Below, piece after piece: positions 1 through 9,267 of a DNA stretch of 47,902 nucleotides (positions are counted from its first letter, which is position 1; every line of letters starts with the position of its first letter). The DNA is taken from the NCBI RefSeq assembly GCF_000383615.1, contig NZ_KB911628.1, positions 1-47,902 on the forward strand, in the 5' to 3' direction. Source of the stretch: Streptomyces canus 299MFChir4.1. GTDB lineage: Bacteria > Actinomycetota > Actinomycetes > Streptomycetales > Streptomycetaceae. Made by a program: the position numbers and the translations under genes. Below the pieces are notes generated by a model, which was not told where the DNA came from, did no database searches, and was given only the letters and a program-made list of their open reading frames with translations.

Positions 1-966
1 GGCCATCGCCCCGCACTGGCGCACAGCCCCAATCAACCCACCGACCAAAGTCCCAAGAAGCTGGGACCCGATTCCTTAAGTCACTGGTATTGGGGCTACG
101 TGCCCAATCTCGCGGCCCGCTCCCTGGCCGGGCAGCGTGCGGACGCCGTGGCCCTCGTCCTGACTGAGCCGGACTGGCGGCAGTTCGCGGAGCCGTTCTT
201 CTCGGAGATCGTCCGCTCACTCGGCGATGCGCTGGCGGACACCGGGATGCAGCTGATGCTGACCCTGGTCCGCTCGGAGACCGAGCGGCAGCGCTTCCTG
301 GAGTACGCGCGAGGCGGCCGGGTCGACGGAGTCCTGCTGATGTCCGTACACGCGGACGACAGGCTGCCGGACATGCTCGCCGAGGCGCGGTTGCCGACCG
401 TTCTGCTGGGGCGCCGCTCGGGCGACGAGTATGTGAGCTACGTCGACGCCGACAATGTGGGCGGCGCCCGAAACGCCGTGTCCCACCTTCTGAAACAGGG
501 CCGCACGGCGATCGCCACCATTACGGGGCCATTGGACATGTACGTTGCCCAGTGCCGGCTGCGCGGTTATCAGGACGCGCTGGCGCTGGCCGGCCTGAAG
601 ACGTCACGGTCCTGGGTCGCGGAGAGTGATTTCTCGGAGGAGAGCGGCCGTAGTGCCATGACGGAACTCCTCGAACGGCACCCCGAGATCGACGCCGTCC
701 TCGCTGCCTCGGACACCACCGCGGCCGGGGCGTTGCGCGCACTGCGCGCGGCCGGACGGCGGGTCCCCGGAGACGTCGCCGTCATCGGTTTCGACGACTT
801 TCCACTGGCAGAGCGCACCGAGCCGCGCCTGACCACTGTGCGACAGCCGCTGGAGCAGATGGGGCGGGCCATGATCAGGCTGCTGCTGGAGGAGATGGAG
901 GAGGAGTCCGTGGCCTGGCGCCACGTCATCCTCCGCACAGAGCTGGTCGTCCGGGAGTCGTCCTGA
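1..966 (+). pseudogene. LacI/GalR-type regulator lacking its DNA-binding domain
   Basis: The frame from a GTG at 100 (288 residues) begins at the conserved hinge of the LacI family (YVPNLAARSLAGQRADAVAL) and continues through a complete periplasmic-binding-like sensor domain (for example VIGFDDFPLAERTEPRLTTV near the end). The HTH of about 55 residues that should precede the hinge is absent. The frame stays open upstream to base 1, but those codons include a rare TTA and do not resemble an HTH. I infer that a recombination or deletion removed the 5' end, so the product could not bind an operator. A free sensor domain being made from the GTG is possible, but I see no ribosome site. The family normally controls sugar catabolic genes; a decayed SDR/aldo-keto reductase pair lies 8 kb downstream. 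Confidence 0.75.
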
Positions 967-1118
967 CCGCCCTCCGCCCGACAGCTTCACGCGCCACGCA
1001 CAGGTCAAGTCGGCCTCGTCGGCCGAGGCCGCGGAGGTGGTGCAGAACGCCGCTCATCCAGTGGTCGTGCAGCAGCGACAAGAACCAGCAGTGGAGCCTC
1101 ACCGAACGCCCAGGGTAG
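967..1118 (+). pseudogene. Fragment of a ricin-type beta-trefoil lectin domain
   Basis: Positions 1053-1118 in one frame read LIQWSCSSDKNQQWSLT and then a stop. This has the Q-x-W repeat signature and the NQQW ending typical of C-terminal ricin B lectin modules on secreted Streptomyces hydrolases. Upstream codons in that frame are not lectin-like, so only the tail of the domain is left. It probably belonged to a carbohydrate-active exported enzyme. The call rests on a short motif. Confidence 0.45.
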
Positions 1119-1453
1119 GCGCCTTCGTCCCCGCTGTGACCTCCGGCGGTGACACCTTCTCAGAGCAGACGCTGCGGATGGTCGTCCACATCAGCGCCGC
1201 AGGTTCCGGGGTGCGGATCCGGGTGTCCAACCTGCGCGGCACCACCGCGCTGTCCGTCGGCGCCGTCGACGTGGCCGTCCGGTCCAGTGGCGCCGCCGCG
1301 GTGCCCGGCACCCATCGCACCGTGACCTTCGGCGGAGTCGGCAACCCGACCGTCGTAGCCGGGGCGCAAGTGACCAGCGATGTCATCCCGATGTCGGTGA
1401 GCGCGGGGCAGGACCTCCTGGTGAGCCGGCGCGCGCTGGGTAGGTGCTGTTGA
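1119..1453 (+). pseudogene. Truncated SGNH/GDSL-type secreted hydrolase fragment
   Basis: About 110 codons ending at 1453 encode a beta-rich segment (SGGDTFSEQTLRMVVHISAA, then VRIRVSNLRGTTALSVGAV). I recognise it as the N-terminal accessory region of Streptomyces SGNH-hydrolase-type secreted proteins. The frame stops soon after DLLVS with an unrelated tail, before any GDS nucleophile block. There is no signal peptide and no convincing start. The piece directly follows the lectin fragment, so the two probably mark one rearranged locus. I treat it as non-functional. Confidence 0.5.
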
Positions 1454-1565
1454 ACCTCAAGCCTGGCGAGGAATCCGGTCATCCCGTGGGCGCCGAGGTC
1501 ACCCACGGGATGTACTCACCCGGTGAACCGGGAGACGGGGTGCCGATGCGTGATCGGGATGCCGG

Positions 1566-2699
1566 TCACGCTGTCAGACGCCAGAGGGACGTGGTCTCTG
1601 CGCTTCGCGCTGCGTGGAGTGGGTCGGTGGCGTCCTTGGAACGTGGGTGACGGGGCTTGGCGTCGATCTTGTCGACGACGCGGAGGTGTGCTGCCTGGAT
1701 GGCGTTGAGCAGTTGCTGACGTGTCCGGAGCCCGAGGTGCTCTGCCAGGTCGGACAGGATGAGCCAGCCCTCGCCGCCCGGCCGAAGATGGGCGGACAGG
1801 CCAGCGAGGAAGCTGCGGAGCATGGCGCTGTCCGGGTCGTAGACGCCTTGTTCGATGAGGCTGGTCGGATGGGCGGGGAGCCAGGGCGGGTTGCACACGA
1901 TGAGGTTGGCGCGGCCTTCGGGGAACAGGCCGGGGCCCGACACTTCGATACGGCCGGTCAGTGCGAGCCGGTGGGCGTTCTCCCTGGCACAGGCCAGGGC
2001 GCGTGGGCTGATGTCGGTGGCCACGACGCGGTTGATTCCGCGGTAGGCCAGGACCGCAGCCAGGACGCCGGTTCCCGTGCCGAGATCGAATGCCGTACTG
2101 GTGTCGGGACTGCGCAGGGTCGCCGGTGGCAGCGGTGTGTGGGCGACCAGGTCGACGTACTCGCCTCTGACCGGCGCGAACACGCCGTAGTGGGGGTGGA
2201 TGCGAGTGCCGAGCGCCGGCACATCGACCCCTTTCAGGCGCCATTGGTGAGCGCCGATCACTCCCAGTAGTTCCCGGAGGGAGACCACCGTGGGCCCCTT
2301 CGGGGGACCGTAGGCCTCAAGGCACGCCTGACGGACGTCGGGAGCCCGTCGCAACGTCAAGGTGTGGTCGTCGTCCAGCAGTACCAGGAGTTTTCCGAGC
2401 ACACGGGCACGGTGACTGTTGTTGCGTCGGTGCAGGTGGAAGGACTCGCTCGGGGAAGTGCTGGACCTGGGCGTTGTGCGGTCGATGCGGCGGCCCATCG
2501 CCTGAAGCAATTGCTGGGCGTTGTGGAAGTCGCCTTGCCAGAGCAGGGCCGTCCCTTCGCATGCCTGACGGTAGGCGTCGTTGGCCTTCATCCGGTCGTC
2601 GGCGACGACGGTCCGCCGTGGAAGGGGGGCGGCGTTCTCGGAATGCCAGCGGGCGGACTGTTGAGTGTCGGCTGTGGTCCAGTGGATGGTGGACACCAC
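1566..2699 (-). CDS. Class I SAM-dependent methyltransferase (N5-glutamine/RNA-type fold)
   Basis: This 377-residue protein carries an N-terminal helical region of about 170 residues and a C-terminal Rossmann methyltransferase domain. Motif I is FDLGTGTGVLAAVLA, followed by VVATDIS. The NPPW signature (IVCNPPWLPAHP) is typical of enzymes methylating planar nitrogen, such as PrmC and RlmG-type proteins. The start is a GTG at 2699 with a GAGGAG ribosome site about six bases before it; longer starts lack one. The gene stands alone, convergent with the relics on its left. The target (rRNA base, protein glutamine or small molecule) cannot be read from the sequence. Confidence 0.8.
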   Translation of the reverse strand: MVSTIHWTTADTQQSARWHSENAAPLPRRTVVADDRMKANDAYRQACEGTALLWQGDFHNAQQLLQAMGRRIDRTTPRSSTSPSESFHLHRRNNSHRARVLGKLLVLLDDDHTLTLRRAPDVRQACLEAYGPPKGPTVVSLRELLGVIGAHQWRLKGVDVPALGTRIHPHYGVFAPVRGEYVDLVAHTPLPPATLRSPDTSTAFDLGTGTGVLAAVLAYRGINRVVATDISPRALACARENAHRLALTGRIEVSGPGLFPEGRANLIVCNPPWLPAHPTSLIEQGVYDPDSAMLRSFLAGLSAHLRPGGEGWLILSDLAEHLGLRTRQQLLNAIQAAHLRVVDKIDAKPRHPRSKDATDPLHAARSAETTSLWRLTA

Positions 2700-3125
2700 G
2701 TACTCCTCGTGATCGAACGTGCAGGGGCACGAAGAGCACTTCGACGAGGAGCAGGCTGAACCCACGTCTGTCCATCGGGCAGGCGTGTGCGTTGAGGCAG
2801 GTGGCTGTTACCGCTCTCGCGTCGAAGTGCGAGAGCGGACGTCCCAGACAACCATGCCGAGCATCAGGTCAGTCCTTTCGGAGGAATGGCAGCAGGCTCG
2901 CACAGGTGTTGCTCGGCTTCCAAATACGCCAGCGCCGGCAGCAACTTCCTGATCCACTGCTGTGCCCTGTCGGCCGCCACCATGTCGGCAGGATTGATGA
3001 CCCGCACCGGTGCCGGGCCGTGCCTGCTGCCAGGCCGCACCACACAACTCCGCACTCGCCAAAGTCCGTGCAAGGCCCGTACAGAGCCCCGTCCACGCCG
3101 CCAGGAGCGTGCCGCGCCCCGCGCA

Positions 3126-3362
3126 ATCGAGCTGGTTCCCACGGCAGTTGTGGTGGAACTGCCCGAGTCGGTGCGTGCGCGCCTGCGGCGCCTGGCTCCA
3201 TCCCTGACCGCGGAGGGCCGGCAAGCTGTGCGGGCAAAGCTCGTTCTTGCCGCGGCCGAGGGGCTGGCCAACGCCGCGATCGCACGCGAGCTGAACGGCA
3301 GCGTCAACATGCTGCGCAAGTGGCGGGGCCGCCGGTTCGCGTTCGGTGGCCTAAAGACATGA
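3126..3362 (+). pseudogene. IS630-type transposase N-terminal fragment
   Basis: About 78 codons read VVVELPESVRARLRRLAPSL and then GLANAAIARELNGSVNMLRK. This is the paired HTH of IS630-family transposases as found in actinobacteria. The family pattern continues WRGRFAFGGL, but here one extra base after WRGR shifts the frame and it soon stops. No DDE catalytic domain follows in phase, so this is a relic. Confidence 0.7.
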
Positions 3363-3399
3363 GCCACGCGAAACGTTCCGGTCGGCCTCATATCCAGGG

Positions 3400-3602
3400 G
3401 CCGTGGGTGCACGTGGCTGTGGTAGCCGCCGCCACCAGCGAGCCCCCGCACCCGGAGGCGACCTGGTCGTACCCAAGGGTCGCCGCGCAAGTAGCAAACA
3501 CCGCCCTCGCTGCTCGCGCCGCGGTCTCACCGTCTCGGGTTGGTCGAACCCCGGCGGACCTGGACCTCAAACCACACCAGGTACGGGGCTGGCTCCCCGC
3601 CG
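3400..3602 (+). pseudogene. IS630-type transposase middle fragment
   Basis: In another frame, just after the N-terminal relic, the translation reads VHVAVVAAATSEPPHPEATW and later RTPADLDLKPHQVRGWL. That is the segment linking the HTH region to the catalytic core in Streptomyces IS630-family transposases. It breaks off abruptly at about 3600, where the integrase-like fragment of the opposite strand begins. It is probably the same decayed element as 3126-3362. Confidence 0.65.
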
Positions 3603-3810
3603 CCTGGCAGGCGTTCAAGGTGTTGACCGCCGCCGTGCCCCACCGCAGTTCCAGGCCTCGCCGATCCGCTCGGCGGTCTTCCCTGATCCCGTAGTTCCGG
3701 ATCGTGTTGGGGTTGGTGAGCGAGCCGAGGAAGAGGTCGGCGGCCGGCCCGACTGTCGTACGGCCCCTGCCGGGAGCTGGGCGAGAGCGGGTACCGCTTC
3801 CCCTCTTGCC
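3600..3810 (-). pseudogene. Tyrosine recombinase (phage-type integrase) N-terminal fragment
   Basis: Read on the minus strand through at least one frameshift, this stretch gives VGPAADLFLGSLTNPNTIRN, then GKTAERIGEA, then GTAAVNTLNA. This matches the SAM-like N-terminal domain of actinobacterial site-specific integrases. The catalytic C-terminal domain with its Arg and Tyr residues is missing. The fragment abuts the IS630 relic head-on at about 3600, which marks an old insertion or deletion junction. Confidence 0.5.
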
Positions 3811-3911
3811 ACAGACAACGGGGCCGCCCGACACCCCCGCCGGCCACTCACCGGGGCCGACGAACATTTGGCGCACGATCTGACGCGGATGTTCCTCGGC
3901 CCCCGATCACG

Positions 3912-4850
3912 TCAAGTGCTCCCAGGCGCGCGGAGTGTGCGGCGAACAGCGCTGCGGAGCCATTGGTGGGCTCCGTCGGCTGCGTGGCGGGGGTGCCAGG
4001 CCATGCCGATGGTCAGGGGCGGCAGCGGCAGGGGAATGTCGAGGAGACACAGGCCGAGGGCGGCGGCTGTGTGGGTGAGAGGCGATTCGGGGTCGCCGGG
4101 AAGCGCGGCGGGGACGAGGCAGACGACGTCGCTGCGGGCCGCGAGGGTCATCGCCGCCAGGTGGCTGGGGAGGACGGCGGTGACGCGCCGGTGGAGGTTC
4201 TGCCCGGCGAGGGCGGTGTCGAGAGGGCCGGTGAACCGGCCTCGTCGGCTGACCGAGACATGTTCGGCGGCAGCCAGCCGCGCCGGGTCCAGGGCCTTCC
4301 CGGCGAGGGGGTGGCCCGGGCGGACGGCCGCCATCATCCGGAGCGTGACCAGTTCTTCGACCTGGGTCTCCGGGGCCATGTGGTCGATGGATCCGACCTC
4401 CAGATCGATCCGGCCGTCGCGGAGGGCCGAACCGGCCTCCAACTCCTCGTCCCGGAGCCGGAACGAGACGCCGGGCGCTTCCTGGCGGGCGAGGTGCAGC
4501 AGTCCGGGGGTCAGCGCCGCACCGACCAGGTCGGCGGCCTGGAGGGTGAAGGCGCTGCGCAGGGTGGCGGGGTCGGCGCCTTCGCCGGGGCTGAGCAGCG
4601 TTCCGAGGCGGCGCACCACCGCGGCGGCTTCGTCGCGCAGAGCCAGGGCGCGGGGGGTGGGGACCATGGTCTGTCCGGCCCGCACCAGGAGCGGGTCCTG
4701 GAGGGTACGGCGCAGGCGGCCGAGGGTGCGGCTCATGGCGGCGGGGGAGGTGCGCAGGCGGGCGGCGGCCCGGGTGACGCTCTGCTCGGTCAGCAGGGCG
4801 TCCAGCGCGACGGCGAGGTTGGCGTCAAGGGCCGAATGTGGGCTGTTCAC
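3912..4850 (-). CDS. LysR-family transcriptional regulator
   Basis: The 312-residue protein has the standard LysR plan. The winged HTH spans residues 10-65 (LLTEQSVTRAAARLRTSPAA, then MSRTLGRLRR), and an effector-binding domain follows from about residue 90. The start is GTG at 4850. It is divergent from the NAD(P)-binding protein at 4964 with a 113-base gap, the classic layout in which a LysR protein controls its neighbour and itself. That gap is AT-richer than its surroundings and should hold the operator, though I could not fix one T-N11-A box. Confidence 0.9.
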   Translation of the reverse strand: MNSPHSALDANLAVALDALLTEQSVTRAAARLRTSPAAMSRTLGRLRRTLQDPLLVRAGQTMVPTPRALALRDEAAAVVRRLGTLLSPGEGADPATLRSAFTLQAADLVGAALTPGLLHLARQEAPGVSFRLRDEELEAGSALRDGRIDLEVGSIDHMAPETQVEELVTLRMMAAVRPGHPLAGKALDPARLAAAEHVSVSRRGRFTGPLDTALAGQNLHRRVTAVLPSHLAAMTLAARSDVVCLVPAALPGDPESPLTHTAAALGLCLLDIPLPLPPLTIGMAWHPRHAADGAHQWLRSAVRRTLRAPGST

Positions 4851-4963
4851 CAGCGTAATTCCATTTCAGGCAACATCTCCTTGCTGAAGTTCCCATTGTG
4901 GCATCACTGCAGCGTTACCCAGGATGGGGGCGTACCGACCCGACACGGACCCGTGAGGTTTTC

Positions 4964-5857
4964 ATGATCGTCATCACTGCTCCCACCGGGAACATCGGCC
5001 GCCACCTGCTCGCCCGGCTCCTGGAGTCCGCCCCTGCCGCCGGTGAGGAACTGCGTGTGATCGTGCGTGACCCGGCACGGCTGCCGGACGCGGCACGCGG
5101 ACGCGTCGAGGTGATCACCGGCTCGCACGGGGACGCCGAGGTGGTCGACAGGGCCTTCCAGGGCGCGGACGCCGTCTTCTGGCTCGTCCCCCCGGACGCC
5201 GCCCTGGCACCGGAGGACGCCTGGACCGGCTTCACCCGCCCCGCCGCGAGGGCACTCACCGCCCACGGAGTCGGGCACGTCGTCGGCGTCTCCGCCCTCG
5301 GCCGCGGCACCCCGCTCGCTGGCCGCGCCGGACTCGTCACCGCCTCTTTGGCCATGGACGACCTTCTGGCCGACACCGGCGTGGCCTACCGCGCCCTGGC
5401 CAACCCGTCCTTCTTCGAGAACCTCCTGGAGGAGGCCGCCCCGATCCGCGAGAAGGGCGTCTTCACCGACGACGCAGACGCCGACCGCAAGGTGCCCCTC
5501 GTCGCCGTCGCCGACATCGCGGCCGTCGCCGCCGGCCTGCTGCTGGACCGTTCGTGGACCGGCACCGACAGTGTCCCGGTCGTGGGGCCGCAGGACCTGT
5601 CACCCAATGACCTGGCCCGCATCATGACCGAGCAGCTCGGCCGCCCCGTCCGGTATGAACGCCAGCCGCTCGACGCGCTGTACACCACCCTCGTCGGCTA
5701 CGGCCTCAACGAGGCATTCGTCCAGGGCGTGGTCGACATGAAGCGGGCCAAGGACGAGGGCCTCGATGCCGGAGTCCCCCGCACCCGGGACACCGTCGGC
5801 CCGACCACCTTCGAGCACTGGTGCGCCCAGACCCTCAAGCCTGCCGTCCTCTCCTGA
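4964..5857 (+). CDS. NAD(P)-binding NmrA-like oxidoreductase
   Basis: The 297-residue protein begins with a Rossmann nucleotide-binding motif (MIVITAPTGNIGRHLLARLL; the T-G-N-I-G pattern is typical of NmrA/SDR-a5 proteins). It shows FWLVPPD and a late segment resembling the quinone reductase/NmrA group. It lacks the Y-x-x-x-K pair of classical SDRs, so it may be a redox sensor or an atypical reductase. The ATG at 4964 was chosen because GAGG sits about six bases before it; longer starts extend into the divergent promoter region. The adjacent divergent LysR gene is the likely regulator. Confidence 0.8.
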   Translation: MIVITAPTGNIGRHLLARLLESAPAAGEELRVIVRDPARLPDAARGRVEVITGSHGDAEVVDRAFQGADAVFWLVPPDAALAPEDAWTGFTRPAARALTAHGVGHVVGVSALGRGTPLAGRAGLVTASLAMDDLLADTGVAYRALANPSFFENLLEEAAPIREKGVFTDDADADRKVPLVAVADIAAVAAGLLLDRSWTGTDSVPVVGPQDLSPNDLARIMTEQLGRPVRYERQPLDALYTTLVGYGLNEAFVQGVVDMKRAKDEGLDAGVPRTRDTVGPTTFEHWCAQTLKPAVLS

Positions 5858-5930
5858 AAGCCTCCAGCCCCTTCGCCATCGCGTGTGGCGCCCATGGCGT
5901 CAGACCCCCGCCACTCAGGAGACATCCACC

Positions 5931-6341
5931 ATGCCTGTTGAGGAAGCCGAACCGCCGGTCACCGCGTTCATGCTCGTCAAGACCACGCCCGAGTGGCTCG
6001 CACTGACTGTCCCGGAGCGGATCGAAGCCTTCACCACTCAGGTCGTCCCGACGATCGAGGCCAGGACCACCGGCGTCCGGTCACGCTTCTACGACACCGA
6101 GTTCTACTCCGCTCGTGTTACCGACGTGTGGGTCTGGGAAGCCGACGACCACCACAGCTATCAGCTCCTCATCGACGCACTGCGCGAAACCCCGTTCTGG
6201 GACCGCTACTTCGAGGTCGTAGACCTCCTCGTCGGTACCGAAAACGGCTATGTGCGCAACTACCAGGTCGACCCCGCTGCCACCTACCCGGGTGCGTCGC
6301 AGATTTGTCGGACATCGCGTCGCCTGGGGACAAGATCGTGA
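5931..6341 (+). CDS. Darcynin-family protein of unknown function
   Basis: This 136-residue protein has a ferredoxin-like alpha/beta pattern. It starts MPVEEAEPPVTAFMLVKTTP and includes TPFWDRYFEVVDLLVGTENG, both typical of the darcynin family. The ATG has a CAGGAGA ribosome site eight bases before it. It lies 73 bases after the NAD(P)-binding gene on the same strand and may share its promoter. The last 15 or so residues look unrelated to the family and run into the IS5-type relic, so the natural C-terminus may have been replaced. Biochemical function is not known to me. Confidence 0.7.
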   Translation: MPVEEAEPPVTAFMLVKTTPEWLALTVPERIEAFTTQVVPTIEARTTGVRSRFYDTEFYSARVTDVWVWEADDHHSYQLLIDALRETPFWDRYFEVVDLLVGTENGYVRNYQVDPAATYPGASQICRTSRRLGTRS

Positions 6342-6439
6342 GACGGAATGGCGTGGCCCATGAATGAGACGCCCGGAAACGGCCCAGGTCACTGCTGCGG
6401 AACGGGACATCAACGAGGGCCTACACAGGCCCTGTCCCG

Positions 6440-6935
6440 CCACGGCCCGAAGTGCCGTGCCTGGACCCGCGGTCAGAGCGGCCTCGACCGTGGGGAAGGA
6501 CTCCCGCGGTTACGACCCAGGCAAGAAAATCAATGACCACAAGCGGCATCTCGTGGTCGACACCCGTGGCCTCCCGCTGATGGCCATGGTCCCCCTGGCC
6601 GACCTGCACGACTCCCAGGCGGCGAAAGAAGTCCTCTTCCGGCTGCGGCCGACCCACCCCGGGATCACCACCGTCCGGGCCGACCGTGTGTACGCGGGCA
6701 CGCTCGTGACCTGGGCCAAACGCCATCAGAACCTCACGATCAAGACGGCCGGCCGTCCGAAGGGCACCTACGGGTTCGTCCTGCTGCCCCGCCGTTGGGT
6801 CGTCGAACGCCGGCATGGATCATGCACGCCCGCCGGCACGCCCGGGACTACGAGCGGCTCGTGGAGCACGGAGTCTCTCATCACCTGTGCGGTGATCACG
6901 CTGATGACCCGCCGTCTCACCCGGAAACCCACCGC
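6440..6935 (+). pseudogene. IS5-type transposase, frameshifted
   Basis: The main frame reads DSRGYDPGKKINDHKRHLVV, TVRADRVYAGTLVTWAKRHQ and FVLLPRRWVVER. These are DDE-domain segments of the IS5 family as carried by Streptomyces. After WVVERR the conserved LAWIMHARRHARDYERLV segment appears in a different frame, and LITCAVITLMTRRLTRK returns to the first, so at least two indels break the gene. The N-terminal part is also missing. No clear terminal repeats were found. It lies directly after the darcynin gene. Confidence 0.75.
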
Positions 6936-7102
6936 CGGACCCTGCCCAGGTCGCCGCCTCCGCCTGACAGGCGATGGTGATCCACAAATACCTCGACGCA
7001 CCGTTGCAGTGCCCGACGAGACCGGACTGGCCGTCCGTGAACTCCTGTCACTTTTGATCACCGCCTGGGCCCGTGAGGAATCGGAACGACCGTCACCGTC
7101 GC

Positions 7103-7387
7103 TCAGAACGGTGCCGGCCCTTCACCGATAAAGGGCACGGACGTTTCACCGTCAGGGGTGGCAAGAGGCCGGATTCGACGCTCATCGCCAGTCGGCAGAC
7201 GCAAACGAGCCTCAGCGTCTCTCGACACCTCTGCCAGCCACCCCGGAACACGGCGCAGGACACCGCCCCACACCCCCGTGTCCGGCAGGAGCAGCCCCAG
7301 GTCGACCTCCACCGCGATCTGCTGATCACCAAGGAAGAGCCAGGCATCCATACAGCGCAGGTGGGCTGTCACGTCCTCATCCTGCAC
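7103..7387 (-). CDS. Small conserved-looking protein, unknown function
   Basis: The 94-residue reading frame has natural-looking composition, with DAWLFLGDQQIAVEVDLGLL early and ATPDGETSVPFIGEGPAPF at the end. It has high third-position GC and no low-complexity runs. The GTG at 7387 is preceded by GGAGG nine bases away; an internal GTG at 7372 is also possible. It lies between the IS5-type relic and a gene-poor stretch. I do not recognise a domain. Confidence 0.45.
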   Translation of the reverse strand: MQDEDVTAHLRCMDAWLFLGDQQIAVEVDLGLLLPDTGVWGGVLRRVPGWLAEVSRDAEARLRLPTGDERRIRPLATPDGETSVPFIGEGPAPF

Positions 7388-7873
<486 letters not shown>

Positions 7874-7890
7874 TTGCAAGTAGTTCGCAA
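7874..7890 (+). promoter_or_regulatory. Nur-like nickel-responsive operator before the superoxide dismutase
   Basis: The bases read TTGCAA, five bases, TCGCAA. This fits the Nur box as I remember it from Streptomyces coelicolor (tTGCaa-N5-ttGCAA), with a single deviation in the second half. It lies 54 bases before the ATG at 7945, where a repressor could block the promoter. Nur is a Fur-family regulator that, with nickel bound, represses the Fe-type superoxide dismutase gene. Position and pattern are seen; binding is inferred. Confidence 0.65.
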
Positions 7891-7944
7891 TAGAGGCATA
7901 GGCTGTCCCCGGACGATCACCCACCCGGAAAGGGGACGTGCCTG

Positions 7945-8553
7945 ATGGGCACCTACGCGCTTCCCGACCTGCCCTACGACTACGCAGCACTCGAGCCGGC
8001 CATCACCGGGCAGATCCTGGAACTGCACCACGCCAAACACCACGCCGCCTACGTCAAGGGCGCCAACGACACCATCGAGCAGCTCGCCGAGGTCCGAGAC
8101 AAGGACCAGATCACGCCCACCGGTCTGGTCGGGCTGGAGAAGACCTTCGCCTTCAACCTCTCCGGCCACGTCCTGCACTCGATCTTCTGGCAGAACCTCT
8201 CCCCGGACGGCGGTGACCGCCCCGACGGCGCGCTGGCCGGCGCCATCGACGAACACTTCGGCGGCTTCGAGGCGTTCAGGAAGCAGCTGACCGTCGCCAC
8301 TGCCTCTGTGCAGGGCTCCGGCTGGGGCGTGCTGGCCTGGGAGCCCCTCGGCAAGCGCCTGATCGTCGAGCAGATCTACGACCACCACGGCAACGTCGGC
8401 CAGGGCAGCACCCCGCTGCTGGTCTTCGACGCCTGGGAGCACGCCTACTACCTGCAATACAAGAACGTCCGCCCCGACTACGTCACCAAGCTGTGGGACC
8501 TGGTCAACTGGGAGGACGTTGCCACCCGATTCGCTGCGGCAGCCAACACCTGA
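7945..8553 (+). CDS. sodF: Superoxide dismutase, Fe/Mn family (Fe-type SodF-like)
   Basis: The enzyme disproportionates superoxide to oxygen and peroxide in the cytoplasm. The 202-residue protein is full length for the family. It shows the N-terminal helical hairpin (LELHHAKHHAAYV) and the C-terminal alpha/beta domain (VFDAWEHAYYLQYKNVRPDY). Metal ligands are visible as His28, His78 (in LHSIFW), Asp162 and His166. The start is ATG at 7945 with GGGGACG upstream. In Streptomyces this Fe-type enzyme is made when nickel is scarce and the nickel enzyme SodN cannot be used; the Nur-like box upstream supports that here. The metal (Fe or Mn) is inferred from regulation. A strong hairpin follows at 8559. 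Confidence 0.95.
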   Translation: MGTYALPDLPYDYAALEPAITGQILELHHAKHHAAYVKGANDTIEQLAEVRDKDQITPTGLVGLEKTFAFNLSGHVLHSIFWQNLSPDGGDRPDGALAGAIDEHFGGFEAFRKQLTVATASVQGSGWGVLAWEPLGKRLIVEQIYDHHGNVGQGSTPLLVFDAWEHAYYLQYKNVRPDYVTKLWDLVNWEDVATRFAAAANT

Positions 8554-8558
8554 GTGAC

Positions 8559-8604
8559 CCGCCGCCGCCCGACTGGCGCAGGAGGGGGTGTCGGGCGGCG
8601 GCGG
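8559..8604 (+). terminator. Hairpin after the superoxide dismutase
   Basis: A perfect 15-base inverted repeat (CCGCCGCCGCCCGAC at 8559-8573, complement at 8590-8604) encloses a 16-base loop, beginning six bases after the stop codon. There is no U-run, as is common in Streptomyces. It probably ends the sod transcript. Confidence 0.7.
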
Positions 8605-8789
8605 GGGCAGAGGGGTGCGGACTCGCCAGCCGAAGCGGGATGGGCGAGTCCGCAGACCGGGCAGAGGGTGGCCCGGCACAAGGCAGTGCGGGACCGCGCC
8701 CGATGGGGACGGAAGGGAGGGACAGCCGCGTCCGGGAGACGGAGGCCCACAGGCCTCAACGGCCGCCGTGGCCGAGGGGAAAGGCATCA

Positions 8790-9267
8790 GGGACGCCTGG
8801 ACGTCAACGTCCTCGGCATGGTGCGCGACCCGTGCCGCCCTGCCGCATCTACGGCGCGCTGCCACTGCCCGTCCGGGCACTGCGGCGATCGTCAACATCG
8901 GCTCGATCGCTGCCACGGCCGGCCTCCCGCAGCGTGCCCTGTACTCAGCGAGCAAGGGTGCCGTCCTGGCGCTGACCCTGGACCTGGCCGCCGACCACGT
9001 CCATGAGGGCATTCGCGTCAACTGCGTCAACCCGGGCACCGCCGACACCCCCTGGGTAACCCGGCTCCTCACCGCCCCCGCGACCCGGAGGCGGAACGCG
9101 CCGCCCTCAACGCGCGCCAGCCCATGGGACGCCTGGTCGGCGCGGAGGAGATCGCGGCGGCCGTGGCCTACCTGGCCTCCCCGGCCGCCCCCTCCATGAC
9201 CGGTATCGCCCTCGCCGTCGACGGCGGCACGCAGGGGCTCCGGCTCCGTCCGAGGGGCGGGTCATGA
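8790..9267 (+). pseudogene. Short-chain dehydrogenase/reductase, frameshifted
   Basis: Three frames must be joined. DVNVLGMVR lies at about 8800. GTAAIVNIGSIAATAGLPQR with the catalytic YSASKG follows at about 8870-9060. Then EAERAALNARQPMGRLVGAE and SMTGIALAVDGGTQGL run to the stop at 9265-9267. All are standard SDR landmarks, including the C-terminal D-G-G-T, but the N-terminal nucleotide-binding glycines are gone and at least two indels interrupt the frame. The last bases overlap the start of the aldo/keto reductase relic as ATGA, so the pair was once a coupled operon. Confidence 0.75.

Noticed and set aside
50..67. GTCCCA/TGGGAC inverted repeat near base 50
   Set aside because: The stem is only six bases and it lies inside an open frame of uncertain meaning at the window edge, so I could not give it a role.
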